Shown: positions 27,969-48,101, counted from the stretch's first letter. The stretch: DNA of 64,000 bases from CAVPDA01 sp963702495 (GCA_963702495.1 CAVPDA010000015.1:1-64000), one strand, 5' to 3'. Numbers and translations are program-made. The notes: generated by a model from the letters alone, not told the origin.

Positions 27969-28243
27969 GCCACCGAGCAGGGGCCCCGGCGCTCCAGCGC
28001 CGGGGATGCGAGCAAGGCGAATGCCGCCAGGCGCCGACGCCAACGCGGGTCATCATGCCTCGCCGGATCGGAGGCGCCGCCGCGAGCCACCGAGCAGGGG
28101 CCCCGGCGCTCCAGCGCCGGGGATGCGAGCAAGGCGAATGCCGCCAGGCGCCGACGCCAACGCGGGTCATCGTGCCTCGCCGGATCGGAGGCGCCGCCGC
28201 GAGCCACCGAGCGGCAGCCGTCCTCCGCCGGCGAATAGCTTGA
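27965..28243 (+). CDS. Possible small protein of two 39-residue repeats
   Basis: A 92-codon frame linking prfA to prmC. Its ATG overlaps the prfA stop (ATGA) and its TGA overlaps the prmC ATG (TGATG). It consists of two almost identical 39-residue units (one Met/Val difference) encoded by the 117-bp tandem repeat plus a 13-residue tail. The sequence is Arg/Ala/Gly-rich, with no domain and few features of a real protein. It may be a by-product of a repeat inserted in frame, kept open because it maintains translational coupling to prmC. Not recognised; a shorter alternative is that prmC is simply reached from prfA without this protein. Confidence 0.3.
27967..28212. repeat. 117-bp tandem repeat, two copies plus 12 bp
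   Basis: Units start at 27967 and 28084, with a 12-base partial third (GAGCCACCGAGC) at 28201. The two full copies differ at one base that I can see (CATCATGCC versus CATCGTGCC). Each contains the palindrome CCCCGGCGCT-CC-AGCGCCGGGG, a very stable hairpin. 117 is divisible by three, so the reading frames are kept. Confidence 0.95.
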
Positions 28244-29130
28244 TGTCGAGCGTCACCACTGAGGGGACGATCACGGTTGCCCAGGTACTCGCGGGCGCAC
28301 GGGCGTCCGTCCCGCTGCGCGAGGCGCGAGTGCTGCTTCAGAATGTCCTGGGCTGCTCCCACGCCGCGCTCGCCGCGCACCCGGAGCGGGAACTAACCCT
28401 GCCGCAGCAGACGCAGTTCGACGCATTGCTGCAGCGCAGGGCCAGCGGCGAGCCGGTGGCCTATCTGACCGGCCGCTGCGAGTTCTACGGGCGGGAATTC
28501 CGGGTTTTCCCGGCGGTCCTGATACCACGGCCCGAGACCGAGTTGCTGGTGGAACTGGCGCTGGAAAGAGTGCGCGACCTGTCCCGCCCACGCATTCTCG
28601 ATCTGGGCACGGGCAGCGGGGTGCTCGCGATCACTCTGGCGGCGGAGCGGACCGATGCGCAGGTGACCGGGCTGGAATTCTCGCCCGCGGCGCTCGATGT
28701 CGCCCGCATCAATGCCGAGGTGCTGGACGCCAGGATTCGCTTGCTGCGCAGCGAATGGTTCGGCGCCGTGGCGGGGGAGTCCTTCGACCTGATCGTTGCC
28801 AATCCGCCCTATGTGGCCGCGGGCGACCCCCATCTGGCCCAGGGGGATCTGCGTTTCGAGCCCCGTTGCGCATTGACCGACGGCAGTGCGGACGGCCTGC
28901 AGAGCCTGGGAGAGATCGCCGCCGCCGCCCCGGAATTCCTTGTGCGCCCGGGCTGGCTCCTGTGCGAGCACGGCTATGACCAGGGCGAGGCCTGTCGTGA
29001 CCTGATGGCGGCGGCGGGGTTTGCCAGTGTCCGCACCTGGCGCGATCTGGCAGGCATCGATCGGGTCACCGGCGGGTGTCTCCTGTCGCCGCTTGTCGAG
29101 ACTTTATCTCGGTTTCGTGGACGGGTTTGA
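28243..29130 (+). CDS. prmC: Release factor glutamine N5-methyltransferase
   Basis: A 295-residue SAM enzyme that methylates the GGQ glutamine of release factors. Motifs are ILDLGTGSGVLAI (SAM binding) and the catalytic NPPY (IVANPPYVAAGD). PRPETELLVE is the conserved start of the methyltransferase domain, preceded by a helical substrate-binding domain. The start is ATG 28243 within TGATG, which is where homologues begin; the frame upstream is only the 117-bp repeat. Its stop codon forms part of the -35 element of the following tRNA promoter. Confidence 0.93.
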   Translation: MSSVTTEGTITVAQVLAGARASVPLREARVLLQNVLGCSHAALAAHPERELTLPQQTQFDALLQRRASGEPVAYLTGRCEFYGREFRVFPAVLIPRPETELLVELALERVRDLSRPRILDLGTGSGVLAITLAAERTDAQVTGLEFSPAALDVARINAEVLDARIRLLRSEWFGAVAGESFDLIVANPPYVAAGDPHLAQGDLRFEPRCALTDGSADGLQSLGEIAAAAPEFLVRPGWLLCEHGYDQGEACRDLMAAAGFASVRTWRDLAGIDRVTGGCLLSPLVETLSRFRGRV

Positions 29131-29155
29131 CTAATTTCGGGAAAACGGCCAAAAT
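29127..29155 (+). promoter_or_regulatory. Sigma-70 promoter of the tRNA-tuf operon
   Basis: TTGACT (29127-29132), 17 bases, CAAAAT (29150-29155), placed 14 bases before tRNA-Tyr. The -35 contains the prmC stop codon. Confidence 0.55.
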
Positions 29156-29168
29156 CCGCGGTTTCGCT

Positions 29169-29253
<85 letters not shown>

Positions 29254-29349
29254 GAATGCTGCAGGCGCGCTGCGAGCTTGGCTTCTGGGCGGGTGTAAGT
29301 ACGGGGCAGGCCGGTCCCGCTGACGGGGTGGCCGGGATGGCGGTTGCAT

Positions 29350-29423
29350 GCGGGTGTAGCTCAATGGTAGAGCAGAAGCCTTCCAAGCTTACGACGAGGG
29401 TTCGATTCCCTTCACCCGCTCCA
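29350..29423 (+). tRNA. tRNA-Gly (anticodon TCC)
   Basis: Acceptor GCGGGTG / CACCCGC, discriminator T, encoded CCA. Anticodon loop CTTCCAA gives TCC, reading GGA/GGG. D arm GTAGCTCAATGGTAGAGC and T loop TTCGATT are normal. Confidence 0.97.
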
Positions 29424-29483
29424 GCGTCGCCGGAGACACGGACGGAATTGCCGCAGTCTTGCGGTTTTGAGTGACCGTTTGAC

Positions 29484-29558
29484 GCCCATGTAGCTCAGTG
29501 GCAGAGCACTCCCTTGGTAAGGGAGAGGTCGCGCGTTCAATCCGCGCCATGGGCACCA
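29484..29558 (+). tRNA. tRNA-Thr (anticodon GGT)
   Basis: Acceptor GCCCATG / CATGGGC, discriminator A, encoded CCA. Anticodon stem CTCCC/GGGAG with loop TTGGTAA gives GGT, reading ACC/ACU. Confidence 0.97.
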
Positions 29559-29620
29559 GGGATTTTGTGCAGGGCAGAAGAAGCAGTCATTCCAATTGAA
29601 TTCTCGGATTAGGAACCGAC

Positions 29621-30811
<1,191 letters not shown>

Positions 30812-30907
30812 GCAGGCATCAGGCGACGGGGATCAGGATTGCGCTTTCTTGCGCGCGCCGCGCGCGAAAAACGAACGAATTCCTGAACCCCGTGATACCC
30901 GAACAAC

Positions 30908-30983
30908 AGGGGCATAGCTCAATTGGCAGAGCGTCGGTCTCCAAAACCGAAGGTTGGGGGTTCGAGACCCTCTGCCCCTGCCA
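30908..30983 (+). tRNA. tRNA-Trp (anticodon CCA)
   Basis: Acceptor AGGGGCA / TGCCCCT, discriminator G, encoded CCA. Anticodon loop CTCCAAA within CGGT/ACCG. It sits between tuf and secE, as is common in proteobacteria. Confidence 0.97.
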
Positions 30984-31012
30984 CCGAACCGTACCGGAAC
31001 CACACCTAAGCG

Positions 31013-31366
31013 ATGGCTGACAGAATCAAGTTCGCGCTGGCGCTCCTCCTCGTAGCTGCCGGCGTGGCCGGCTTCTACTTTCTTTCCGAGCAGCCGCTCA
31101 TCCTGCGTGTGCTGTCGGTGCTGGTCGGGCTCGGCGCGGGCGCCGCTGTTGCCTGGCTCACCGAGCCGGGGCAGAGGTTCTTCACCTTCAGCAAGGAATC
31201 CTGGATCGAGACCAGAAAGGTGGTCTGGCCCAGCCGCAAGGAAACGGTGCAGACTACCGGAGCGGTTTTCGCCTTTGTCGTGGTCATGGCCATCTTCCTG
31301 TGGCTGACCGACAAGAGCCTGGAATGGGTGCTGTATGACCTGATCCTCGGCTGGAAGACATCATGA
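31013..31366 (+). CDS. secE: Preprotein translocase subunit SecE
   Basis: A 117-residue membrane protein of the Sec translocon. Two N-terminal spans (residues 6-25 and 30-49) precede the amphipathic ESWIETRKVVWPSRKET segment and the conserved last span (GAVFAFVVVMAIFLWLTD). This three-span form is that of proteobacteria. The stop overlaps the nusG start by four bases. Confidence 0.95.
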   Translation: MADRIKFALALLLVAAGVAGFYFLSEQPLILRVLSVLVGLGAGAAVAWLTEPGQRFFTFSKESWIETRKVVWPSRKETVQTTGAVFAFVVVMAIFLWLTDKSLEWVLYDLILGWKTS

Positions 31367-31896
31367 CGAAGCGCTGGTACGTCGTCCACGCTTACTCCGG
31401 CTTCGAGAAGTCGGTGCAGAAGGCGCTCAAGGAGCGCATCGCCCGCACCGGCATGCAGGACCGCTTCGGCCAGATTCTGGTGCCGGTGGAAGAGGTCGTT
31501 GAAATGAAGTCCGGCCAGAAGAGCATTTCGGAGCGAAAGTTCTTTCCGGGCTACGTGCTGGTCGAGATGGAGATGGACGACGACACCTGGCATCTGGTGA
31601 AGAGCACGGCCAAGGTGACCGGATTCGTCGGCGGCACCGCCACCAAGCCCACGCCGATCTCCGAAGCGGAAGTGCAGAAGATCATGCAGCAGATGCAGGA
31701 GGGCGTGGAGAAGCCCAAGCCGAAGGTCCTGTACGAGGTGGGCGAGATGGTGCGGGTGAAGGAAGGTCCCTTCACCGACTTCAACGGCACGGTGGAAGAC
31801 ATCAATTACGAGAAGAGCAAACTGCGCGTTTCGGTGACCATATTCGGCCGCGCGACACCGGTGGAACTGGAGTTTGCTCAGGTAGAAAAGGCTTAG
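31363..31896 (+). CDS. nusG: Transcription elongation/termination factor NusG
   Basis: A 177-residue protein. The NGN domain starts with KRWYVVHAYSGFEKSVQKAL and includes GYVLVEMEM and FVGG; the C-terminal KOW domain has VGEMVRVKEGPFTDFNGTVEDIN. It binds RNA polymerase and couples to Rho or ribosomal S10. ATG overlaps the secE stop (ATGA). Confidence 0.97.
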   Translation: MTKRWYVVHAYSGFEKSVQKALKERIARTGMQDRFGQILVPVEEVVEMKSGQKSISERKFFPGYVLVEMEMDDDTWHLVKSTAKVTGFVGGTATKPTPISEAEVQKIMQQMQEGVEKPKPKVLYEVGEMVRVKEGPFTDFNGTVEDINYEKSKLRVSVTIFGRATPVELEFAQVEKA

Positions 31897-32012
31897 GGCA
31901 TCGCGCAGGCGTATGCCCCGGCTGGCGGGATGCCGCAAGCGCGGCCCGCCGCGAAGAGGAGCGCGAGTAGGGAAATCGAAAGCGCGCTGGTACTCACAGG
32001 CAAGGAGCCATC

Positions 32013-32444
32013 ATGGCGAAGAAGATCGTCGGATTCATCAAGCTGCAAGTCCCGGCGGGGAAGGCCAATCCCAGCCCCCCCATCGGTCCCGCGCTCGGCC
32101 AGCGCGGTCTCAACATCATGGAATTCTGCAAGGCCTTCAATGCCCAGACCCAGGGCATCGAACCGGGCCTGCCGCTGCCGGTGGTGATCACCGCCTACGC
32201 GGACAAGAGCTTCACCTTCATTCTCAAGACCCCGCCGGCCTCGGTGCTGATCAAGAAGGCGGCCGGCCTGCAGAAGGGCAGCGCGAAGCCGCATACCGAC
32301 AAGGTCGGCAAGCTGACCCGCGCCCAGGTCGAGGACATCGCCAAGGCCAAGATGAAGGATCTCACCGCGGCGGATCTCGAAGCCGCGGTGCGTACCGTTG
32401 CCGGCAGCGCCCGCAGCATGGGCGTCACCGTGGAGGGACTGTGA
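32013..32444 (+). CDS. rplK: 50S ribosomal protein L11
   Basis: A 143-residue rRNA-binding protein of the GTPase-associated centre. Start MAKKIVGFIKLQVPAGKANPSPPIGPALG with the Pro-rich block and KTPPASVLIKKAAG are typical. AAGGAG precedes ATG 32013. One base separates its stop from rplA. Confidence 0.97.
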   Translation: MAKKIVGFIKLQVPAGKANPSPPIGPALGQRGLNIMEFCKAFNAQTQGIEPGLPLPVVITAYADKSFTFILKTPPASVLIKKAAGLQKGSAKPHTDKVGKLTRAQVEDIAKAKMKDLTAADLEAAVRTVAGSARSMGVTVEGL

Positions 32445-32445
32445 C

Positions 32446-33141
32446 ATGGCGAGCCATTCCAAACGCGTCACGGGCATCCGCTCCAAGGTGGACCGCAACA
32501 AGTCATATCCGATCAGCGACGCCCTGGAGCTGGTGAAACACTGCGCCACCGCCAAGTTCGACGAGTCGATCGACGTGGCAGTGAATCTCGGGGTGGACGC
32601 GAAGAAATCCGACCAGGTCGTGCGCGGCTCCGTGGTCCTGCCCGCCGGCACCGGCAAGAAGGTGCGGGTGGCGGTATTCGCCCAGGGCGACAAGGCGCAG
32701 CTGGCCAAGGACGCCGGTGCCGACATCGTCGGTTTCGAGGATCTGGCGGCCAAGGTCAAGGAAGGTATGCTCGATTTCGACGTCGCCATCGCCACGCCCG
32801 ATGCCATGCGCGTCGTCGGCCAGCTGGGCCAGATCCTCGGCCCGCGCGGCCTGATGCCGAACCCGAAGGTGGGAACGGTAACGATGGATGTCGCCACCGC
32901 GGTGAAGAACGCCAAGGCGGGCCAGGTGCAGTACCGCACCGACAAGGGCGGCATCATCCAATGCACCATCGGACGCGCCTCGTTCGCCACCGATGCGCTG
33001 AAGCAGAACCTGGGCGCCCTCATTGAGGCGCTCAACAAGGCCAAGCCGGCGACGTCGAAGGGCATCTATCTGAGAAAGATTTCCGTGTCCAGCACGATGG
33101 GGATCGGCGTGCGCGTCGATCAGACCAGCCTGGCGCAGTAA
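32446..33141 (+). CDS. rplA: 50S ribosomal protein L1
   Basis: A 231-residue L1-stalk protein, full length from ATG 32446 (MASHSKRVTGIRSKVDRNK). GPRGLMPNPKVGTVT is the conserved RNA-binding loop. L1 usually represses the rplK-rplA mRNA by binding its leader. Confidence 0.97.
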   Translation: MASHSKRVTGIRSKVDRNKSYPISDALELVKHCATAKFDESIDVAVNLGVDAKKSDQVVRGSVVLPAGTGKKVRVAVFAQGDKAQLAKDAGADIVGFEDLAAKVKEGMLDFDVAIATPDAMRVVGQLGQILGPRGLMPNPKVGTVTMDVATAVKNAKAGQVQYRTDKGGIIQCTIGRASFATDALKQNLGALIEALNKAKPATSKGIYLRKISVSSTMGIGVRVDQTSLAQ

Positions 33142-33476
33142 GCAAGGAACTTTGGGCCGTCCGCTGGCCTGCACGGCAGCGGGCGGGTTGTCAAAGACCG
33201 TTGGGGTCCGCAAGGACTTAAACCCCGCGGTCGGGAGAAGTTTGACGGAGGGCGGCCCGTTCGCGGATGCCGATCCCTGATCCCCGGCCACTGGACCCGG
33301 CGCAGATGGCGCAACCCGAACCAGGAATGCGGTGGTATCGGTCCCGCTTGCAGCGGGGCCGAAGCTTGACTCCTGAATGACGGTCGCCGTAACGGCTCCG
33401 CGAGCATTCCGCAGCGACAGACGTCCGTCGGCTGTCGCAGGGTGTGCAAGGGGAGCGCTTTTTATAGGAGCTGACC
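33142..33476 (+). promoter_or_regulatory. Leader region of rplJ (L10 leader-like)
   Basis: A 335-base gap between rplA and rplJ rich in potential stems (for example GGGGT...ACCCC around 33204-33232 and GGTCCCGC...GCGGGGCC at 33339-33360), ending in the AT-rich TTTTTATAGGAG just before rplJ. In most bacteria this gap holds the L10(L12)4-binding leader that controls rplJL translation. I infer that role by position and structure; no covariance search can be done here. Confidence 0.5.
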
Positions 33477-34001
33477 TTGGGTCTCAATCTGGAGCAAAAG
33501 AAGGCGGTTGTCACCGAGATCTCCGCGGTGGTTGCGGGGGCGCAGGCGATCATCGTCGCGGAGAACCGCGGTCTGGAGGTCGGACAGGTCACCCAGTTGC
33601 GCGCGAATGCACGCAAGGCGGGGATCTATCTGCGCGTGCTGAAGAACACCCTGGCGCGGCGTGCGGTTGCCGATACGCCGTTCGCCGGGTTGTCCGATCA
33701 CCTCGTGGGTCCGCTGATGTACGGGGTCTCGAAGGACCCGGTGGCGGCCGCGAAGGTGCTCAACGAGTTCGCCAAGAGCCACGACAAGCTCGTGATCAAG
33801 GCCGGTGCATTGCCGAACTACGTCATGGACGCCGCCGGCGTCAAGGCGTTGGCGACGATGCCCAGCCGCGAAGAGCTTCTGGCCAGGCTGCTCGGCACGA
33901 TGCAGGCGCCGATCGCCCAGTTCGTGCGTACGCTGAACGAGGTTCCGACCAAGTTCGTGCGTGCGCTGGCCGCGGTTCGCGACGCGAAAGAGACCGCTTG
34001 A
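33477..34001 (+). CDS. rplJ: 50S ribosomal protein L10
   Basis: A 174-residue base of the L7/L12 stalk. It begins at TTG 33477 (GLNLEQKKAVVTEISAVVAGAQ), with AGGAG six bases before. The C-terminal helix that carries L12 dimers is complete. Confidence 0.95.
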   Translation: MGLNLEQKKAVVTEISAVVAGAQAIIVAENRGLEVGQVTQLRANARKAGIYLRVLKNTLARRAVADTPFAGLSDHLVGPLMYGVSKDPVAAAKVLNEFAKSHDKLVIKAGALPNYVMDAAGVKALATMPSREELLARLLGTMQAPIAQFVRTLNEVPTKFVRALAAVRDAKETA

Positions 34002-34062
34002 GTTTCATCCATTGCCCGTGCCGCCTCGCGCCGCACAGTAACCTACATTCAGGAGCAAGCAA

Positions 34063-34437
34063 ATGACAACCAAAGAACAAATCCTTGACGCCATCGCCAG
34101 CATGACCGTGCTCGAGCTGTCCCAGCTCATCAAGGAAATGGAAGAGAAGTTCGGCGTGTCCGCCGCCGCCGCCGTGGCGGCCGCCGCTCCGGCTGCCGGT
34201 CCGGTCGCCGCCGCCGTCGAGGAGAAGACCGAGTTCGACATCATCCTCACCGGCTCCGGCGAGAACAAGGTGAACGTCATCAAGGTGGTTCGTGCCGTGA
34301 CCGGCCTTGGCCTCAAGGAAGCCAAGGATCTGGTGGACGGCGCACCGAAGGCAGTCAAGGAAGCCATTCCCAAGGCCGACGCGGAAGCCATCAAGAAGCA
34401 GATCGAAGACGCCGGCGGCAAGGCCGAGATCAAGTAA
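34063..34437 (+). CDS. rplL: 50S ribosomal protein L7/L12
   Basis: A 124-residue stalk protein: N-terminal dimerisation part, Ala-rich hinge (AAAAVAAAAPAAGPVAAA) and C-terminal domain KTEFDIILTGSGENKVNVIKVVR. RBS AGGAG precedes ATG. Confidence 0.97.
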   Translation: MTTKEQILDAIASMTVLELSQLIKEMEEKFGVSAAAAVAAAAPAAGPVAAAVEEKTEFDIILTGSGENKVNVIKVVRAVTGLGLKEAKDLVDGAPKAVKEAIPKADAEAIKKQIEDAGGKAEIK

Positions 34438-34447
34438 TCGGTGGAAC

Positions 34448-34492
34448 GAGGCCTGCCCGAAGCGTCCTGCGCGGGCCGGCCTCGTGTTTTAT
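34448..34492 (+). terminator. Attenuator-like hairpin between rplL and rpoB
   Basis: GAGGCC-T-GCCCG pairs with CGGGC-C-GGCCTC with one mismatch, followed by GTGTTTTATTT. As in other bacteria it probably ends part of the rplL transcripts so that rpoB is made less than ribosomal proteins. About 310 further bases without a gene lie before rpoB. Confidence 0.6.
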
Positions 34493-34801
34493 TTGCCAGT
34501 CGGCAAAGAAAAGACGGAATCTTTCCGGTTTTTCTTTGTCTTCTGTCGCGATACTGCAGAAGACAGGTCTGGTCGGACGGCGAGTCCCGCCTCGGGTTCA
34601 TTCCCCAGCTCGCCGTCGTCAGCCAGAGGTTGGTAGAGGCCGACCGCCGGACCGAATTCCCCAGTCGCCGAGGACGAAGCGAAGGGGCACGCTGCACGGG
34701 TCGTCATCCCGCGCCGCTGCCGCACAACAGGTTCTCGCAGCAGTTTCGCAGCAGTTCATTTCGCAGCTCTTTGCCAGATCCGCTCGTGAATCGGAGATTC
34801 C

Positions 34802-38876
<4,075 letters not shown>

Positions 38877-38898
38877 GTCCGACCGACAAGGAGTATCC

Positions 38899-43163
<4,265 letters not shown>

Positions 43164-43167
<4 letters not shown>

Positions 43168-43193
43168 CGCTGCCTCTGCAACGTCGTTATAAT
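43164..43193 (+). promoter_or_regulatory. Sigma-70 promoter of the str operon
   Basis: TTGACG (43164-43169), 18 bases, TATAAT (43188-43193). The -35 overlaps the rpoC stop codon TGA (43165-43167). A GC-rich hairpin (GCGCGG...CCCCGCGC) follows in the leader before rpsL. Confidence 0.8.
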
Positions 43194-43308
43194 CCGCCCT
43201 CTTTGTGGGGCGCGGCCGAATTCCCCGCGCAGTCCACCGGAATCAGTAACCCGAGGCGGTCTTCGGCAGGGTCAAGAGGCCGCTTCGGTTTTTTGGAATC
43301 AGGAAAAC

Positions 43309-43686
43309 ATGCCTACCGTTAACCAGTTAGTGCGCAAGTCGCGCCAAGCGCCGCAGACCAAGAGCAAGGTGCCGGCGCTGGCGTCCTGCCCGCAGAAGCG
43401 CGGCGTCTGCACGCGCGTGTACACGACGACGCCGAAAAAGCCGAACTCCGCCCTGCGCAAGGTGGCCAAGGTGCGACTCACCAACGGCTTTGAGGTGATC
43501 TCCTACATCGGCGGCGAAGGCCACAACCTGCAGGAGCACTCGGTGGTGCTGATCCGCGGCGGCCGGGTGAAGGACCTGCCCGGGGTGCGCTACCACATCG
43601 TGCGCGGATCGCTGGATACGCAAGGCGTCAAGGACCGCAAGCAGGCCCGTTCCAAGTACGGGGCGAAGCGGCCGAAGTCCGCCTGA
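43309..43686 (+). CDS. rpsL: 30S ribosomal protein S12
   Basis: A 125-residue decoding-centre protein. TTTPKKPNSALRKVAKVRL with the Lys at the streptomycin-resistance position (K43 region, PKKPNSA) is the sensitive form; YIGGEGHNLQEHSVVLIRGGRVKDLPGVRYH is conserved, with the second resistance Lys wild type. AGGAAAAC precedes ATG. Confidence 0.97.
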   Translation: MPTVNQLVRKSRQAPQTKSKVPALASCPQKRGVCTRVYTTTPKKPNSALRKVAKVRLTNGFEVISYIGGEGHNLQEHSVVLIRGGRVKDLPGVRYHIVRGSLDTQGVKDRKQARSKYGAKRPKSA

Positions 43687-43767
43687 GTGCGGACGCAAGC
43701 GTCACGAAGCCGCGCTGCGGCTCGGGCCACGGGCCGCTAGAGGCCGATTACAGGGTTAGAGGTTGTT

Positions 43768-44238
<471 letters not shown>

Positions 44239-44337
44239 TCGATCGCGCCGGTCAACGCGGTCGGCCGGCAATTTCCCCGATTTCGGCTTGGGCGCCACGA
44301 GCGCGGCGGCCGGAAGTTCACAAGACTAGGTAAAGCT

Positions 44338-46431
44338 GTGGCACGCACGACTCCCATCGAACGCTACCGAAACATCGGCATCTCCGCGCATATCGACGCG
44401 GGCAAGACGACGACGACGGAGCGCATCCTTTTCTACACCGGCGTTTCGCACAAGATCGGCGAGGTGCACGACGGTGCCGCCATCATGGACTGGATGGAGC
44501 AGGAGCGCGAACGCGGCATCACCATCACGTCCGCCGCCACCACCTGCTTCTGGAAGGGGATGGACGGCGACCTCCCCGAGCACCGCATCAACATCATCGA
44601 CACCCCCGGCCACGTGGACTTCACGATCGAGGTGGAGCGCTCGATGCGCGTGCTGGACGGCGCCTGCATGGTGTATTGCGCCGTCGGCGGCGTGCAGCCC
44701 CAGTCCGAAACGGTGTGGCGCCAGGCCAACAAGTACGGCGTGCCGCGGCTGGCTTTCGTGAACAAGATGGACCGCCAGGGCGCGGACTTCTTCAAGGTGT
44801 ACGAGCAGATGCGCGGCCGGCTGCAGGCCAATCCGGTGCCGATCCAGATGCCCATCGGCGCGGAGGAGAAGTTCGGTGGCGTGATCGACCTCGTGCGCAT
44901 GAAGGCGATCGTGTGGGACGACTCGACCCAGGGCATGAAGTACAAGCTGGCCGACATTCCTGCCGACCTGGTGGCCAAAGCCGAGGAGTGGCGCGAGAAG
45001 ATGATCGAGGCGGCGGCCGAGGCCAACGAGGAACTGATGAACAAGTACCTCGAGGGGGGCAGCCTCACCGAGGAAGAGATCAAGAAGGGCCTGCGCCTGC
45101 GCACCATCGCCAGCGAAATCGTGCCGATGCTGTGCGGTTCGGCGTTCAAGAACAAGGGCGTGCAGGCGATGCTGGACGCCGTCATCGACTACATGCCGGC
45201 GCCGACGGATATTCCGCCGGTCACGGGCGAACTGGAAAACGGCAAGGAAGGGCAGCGCAAAGCCGACGACAGCGAACCTTTCGCCGGACTGGCATTCAAG
45301 ATCATGACCGACCCCTATGTCGGGCAACTGATCTTCTTCCGCGTCTATTCCGGCGTGGTCGCCACCGGGGATACCATCTATAACCCGATCAAGGGGCGCA
45401 AGGAACGGGTGGGCCGCATCCTGCAGATGCACGCCAACCAGCGCGAAGAACTCAAGGAAGTCCGCGCCGGAGATATCGCCGCCGCGGTCGGGCTGAAGGA
45501 AGCGACCACCGGCGACACCCTGTGCGACCCGGCCAAGGTGATCACGCTGGAAAAAATGGTATTCCCGGAACCGGTGATCCACGTCGCCGTCGAGCCGAAG
45601 ACCAAGGCCGACCAGGAGAAGATGGGCATCGCGCTCAATCGCCTGGCGCAGGAGGATCCGTCGTTTCGCGTGCGCACCGACGAGGAATCCGGCCAGACCA
45701 TCATCTCCGGCATGGGTGAGCTGCACCTGGAGATCATCGTCGATCGCATGCGCCGCGAATTCAACGTCGAGGCCAACGTCGGTGCGCCCCAGGTGGCCTA
45801 CCGCGAAGCGATCAAGAAGGCGGTCGAGGTCGAGGGCAAGTTCGTCAAGCAGTCGGGCGGTCGCGGTCAGTACGGCCACGTCTGGCTCAAGATCGAACCG
45901 AACGAAGCGGGCAAGGGCTACGAATTCGTCGATGCCATCAAGGGTGGTACCGTGCCGCGCGAGTACATCCCGGCTGTGGACAAGGGCTTGCGGGAAACCC
46001 TGCCCAACGGCGTACTGGCCGGATTCCCGGTGGTGGATGTCAAGATCACGCTGTTCGACGGCTCCTACCACGAGGTCGATTCGAACGAAAACGCGTTCAA
46101 GATGGCAGCCTCCATCGCCTTCAAGGACGGCATGCGCAAGGCCCATCCGACGCTGCTCGAACCGATGATGGCCGTCGAGGTCGAAACGCCCGAGGATTTC
46201 ATGGGCAACGTGATGGGCGACCTGTCGGGCCGTCGCGGCATCGTGCATGGCATGGACGATCAGGTCGGCGGCATCAAGGTGATCAAGGCCGAGGTACCGC
46301 TGGCGGAAATGTTCGGCTACTCGACGCAGCTGCGCTCGCTCACTCAGGGTCGTGCCACCTACTCGATGGAATTCAAGCACTACTCCGAGGCCCCGAAGAA
46401 CGTCGCCGAGGCTGTGATCAACAAGAAGTGA
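44338..46431 (+). CDS. fusA: Elongation factor G
   Basis: A 697-residue translocase GTPase. AHIDAGKTTTTERIL (P loop), RGITITSAATT (switch I), DTPGHVDF and NKMD are present, followed by domains II-V with GRGQYGHVWL. It starts with GTG at 44338; homologues begin at the same VARTTPIERYRNIG. Gene order rpsL-rpsG-fusA-tuf is the standard str operon. Confidence 0.98.
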   Translation: MARTTPIERYRNIGISAHIDAGKTTTTERILFYTGVSHKIGEVHDGAAIMDWMEQERERGITITSAATTCFWKGMDGDLPEHRINIIDTPGHVDFTIEVERSMRVLDGACMVYCAVGGVQPQSETVWRQANKYGVPRLAFVNKMDRQGADFFKVYEQMRGRLQANPVPIQMPIGAEEKFGGVIDLVRMKAIVWDDSTQGMKYKLADIPADLVAKAEEWREKMIEAAAEANEELMNKYLEGGSLTEEEIKKGLRLRTIASEIVPMLCGSAFKNKGVQAMLDAVIDYMPAPTDIPPVTGELENGKEGQRKADDSEPFAGLAFKIMTDPYVGQLIFFRVYSGVVATGDTIYNPIKGRKERVGRILQMHANQREELKEVRAGDIAAAVGLKEATTGDTLCDPAKVITLEKMVFPEPVIHVAVEPKTKADQEKMGIALNRLAQEDPSFRVRTDEESGQTIISGMGELHLEIIVDRMRREFNVEANVGAPQVAYREAIKKAVEVEGKFVKQSGGRGQYGHVWLKIEPNEAGKGYEFVDAIKGGTVPREYIPAVDKGLRETLPNGVLAGFPVVDVKITLFDGSYHEVDSNENAFKMAASIAFKDGMRKAHPTLLEPMMAVEVETPEDFMGNVMGDLSGRRGIVHGMDDQVGGIKVIKAEVPLAEMFGYSTQLRSLTQGRATYSMEFKHYSEAPKNVAEAVINKK

Positions 46432-46448
46432 TTGGTTAGGGGAACGAC

Positions 46449-47639
<1,191 letters not shown>

Positions 47640-47650
47640 CACAGGACGCA

Positions 47651-47688
47651 GCGGCGGCGCCGGGTGCGCCGCCGCGTTTGCTTTTTTC
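47651..47688 (+). terminator. Strong hairpin with U-run between tuf and rpsJ
   Basis: A perfect 10-bp stem GCGGCGGCGC / GCGCCGCCGC, loop CGGGT, followed by GTTTGCTTTTTTC. It ends only 18 bases before the rpsJ ATG, so no promoter fits between. It must act as a partial terminator or regulated attenuator for the S10 operon. Confidence 0.75.
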
Positions 47689-47705
47689 GCTCTTTGGGAA
47701 TTGAC

Positions 47706-48017
47706 ATGGCAAACCAGAAGATTCGCATCCGCCTCAAGGCGTTTGACTACCGGCTGATCGACCAGTCGGCGCTGGAGATCGTGGATACGGCCAAGCGTAC
47801 GGGCGCGGTGGTGCGCGGCCCGGTGCCGCTGCCGACACGCATCGAGCGCTACGACGTGCTGCGCTCGCCGCACGTCAACAAGACCTCGCGCGACCAGTTC
47901 GAGATCCGCACCCATCTGCGCCTGATGGACATCATCGATCCCACCGACAAGACCGTGGATGCGCTGATGAAGCTGGACCTCCCCGCCGGGGTGGATGTGG
48001 AAATCAAGTTGCAGTAG
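47706..48017 (+). CDS. rpsJ: 30S ribosomal protein S10
   Basis: A 103-residue head protein and NusB/NusG partner. MANQKIRIRLKAFDYRLIDQSA starts at ATG 47706; the frame is open further upstream only across the terminator hairpin. GPVPLPTRIERYDVLRSPHVNK is conserved. Confidence 0.97.
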   Translation: MANQKIRIRLKAFDYRLIDQSALEIVDTAKRTGAVVRGPVPLPTRIERYDVLRSPHVNKTSRDQFEIRTHLRLMDIIDPTDKTVDALMKLDLPAGVDVEIKLQ

Positions 48018-48101
48018 CAGCAGGGCGTGAGGAGACTGACTCCTCACCGTGAGTGAATTGCCGACCAATTGCAGTCGGCGCCTCTTTGGAGGAAACAACA
48101 A

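Noticed and set aside
30847..30880. GC-rich inverted repeat after tuf copy 1 as a terminator
   Set aside because: The stem is imperfect, is not followed by a T-run and the downstream tRNA-Trp, secE and nusG have no clear promoter, so read-through is expected.
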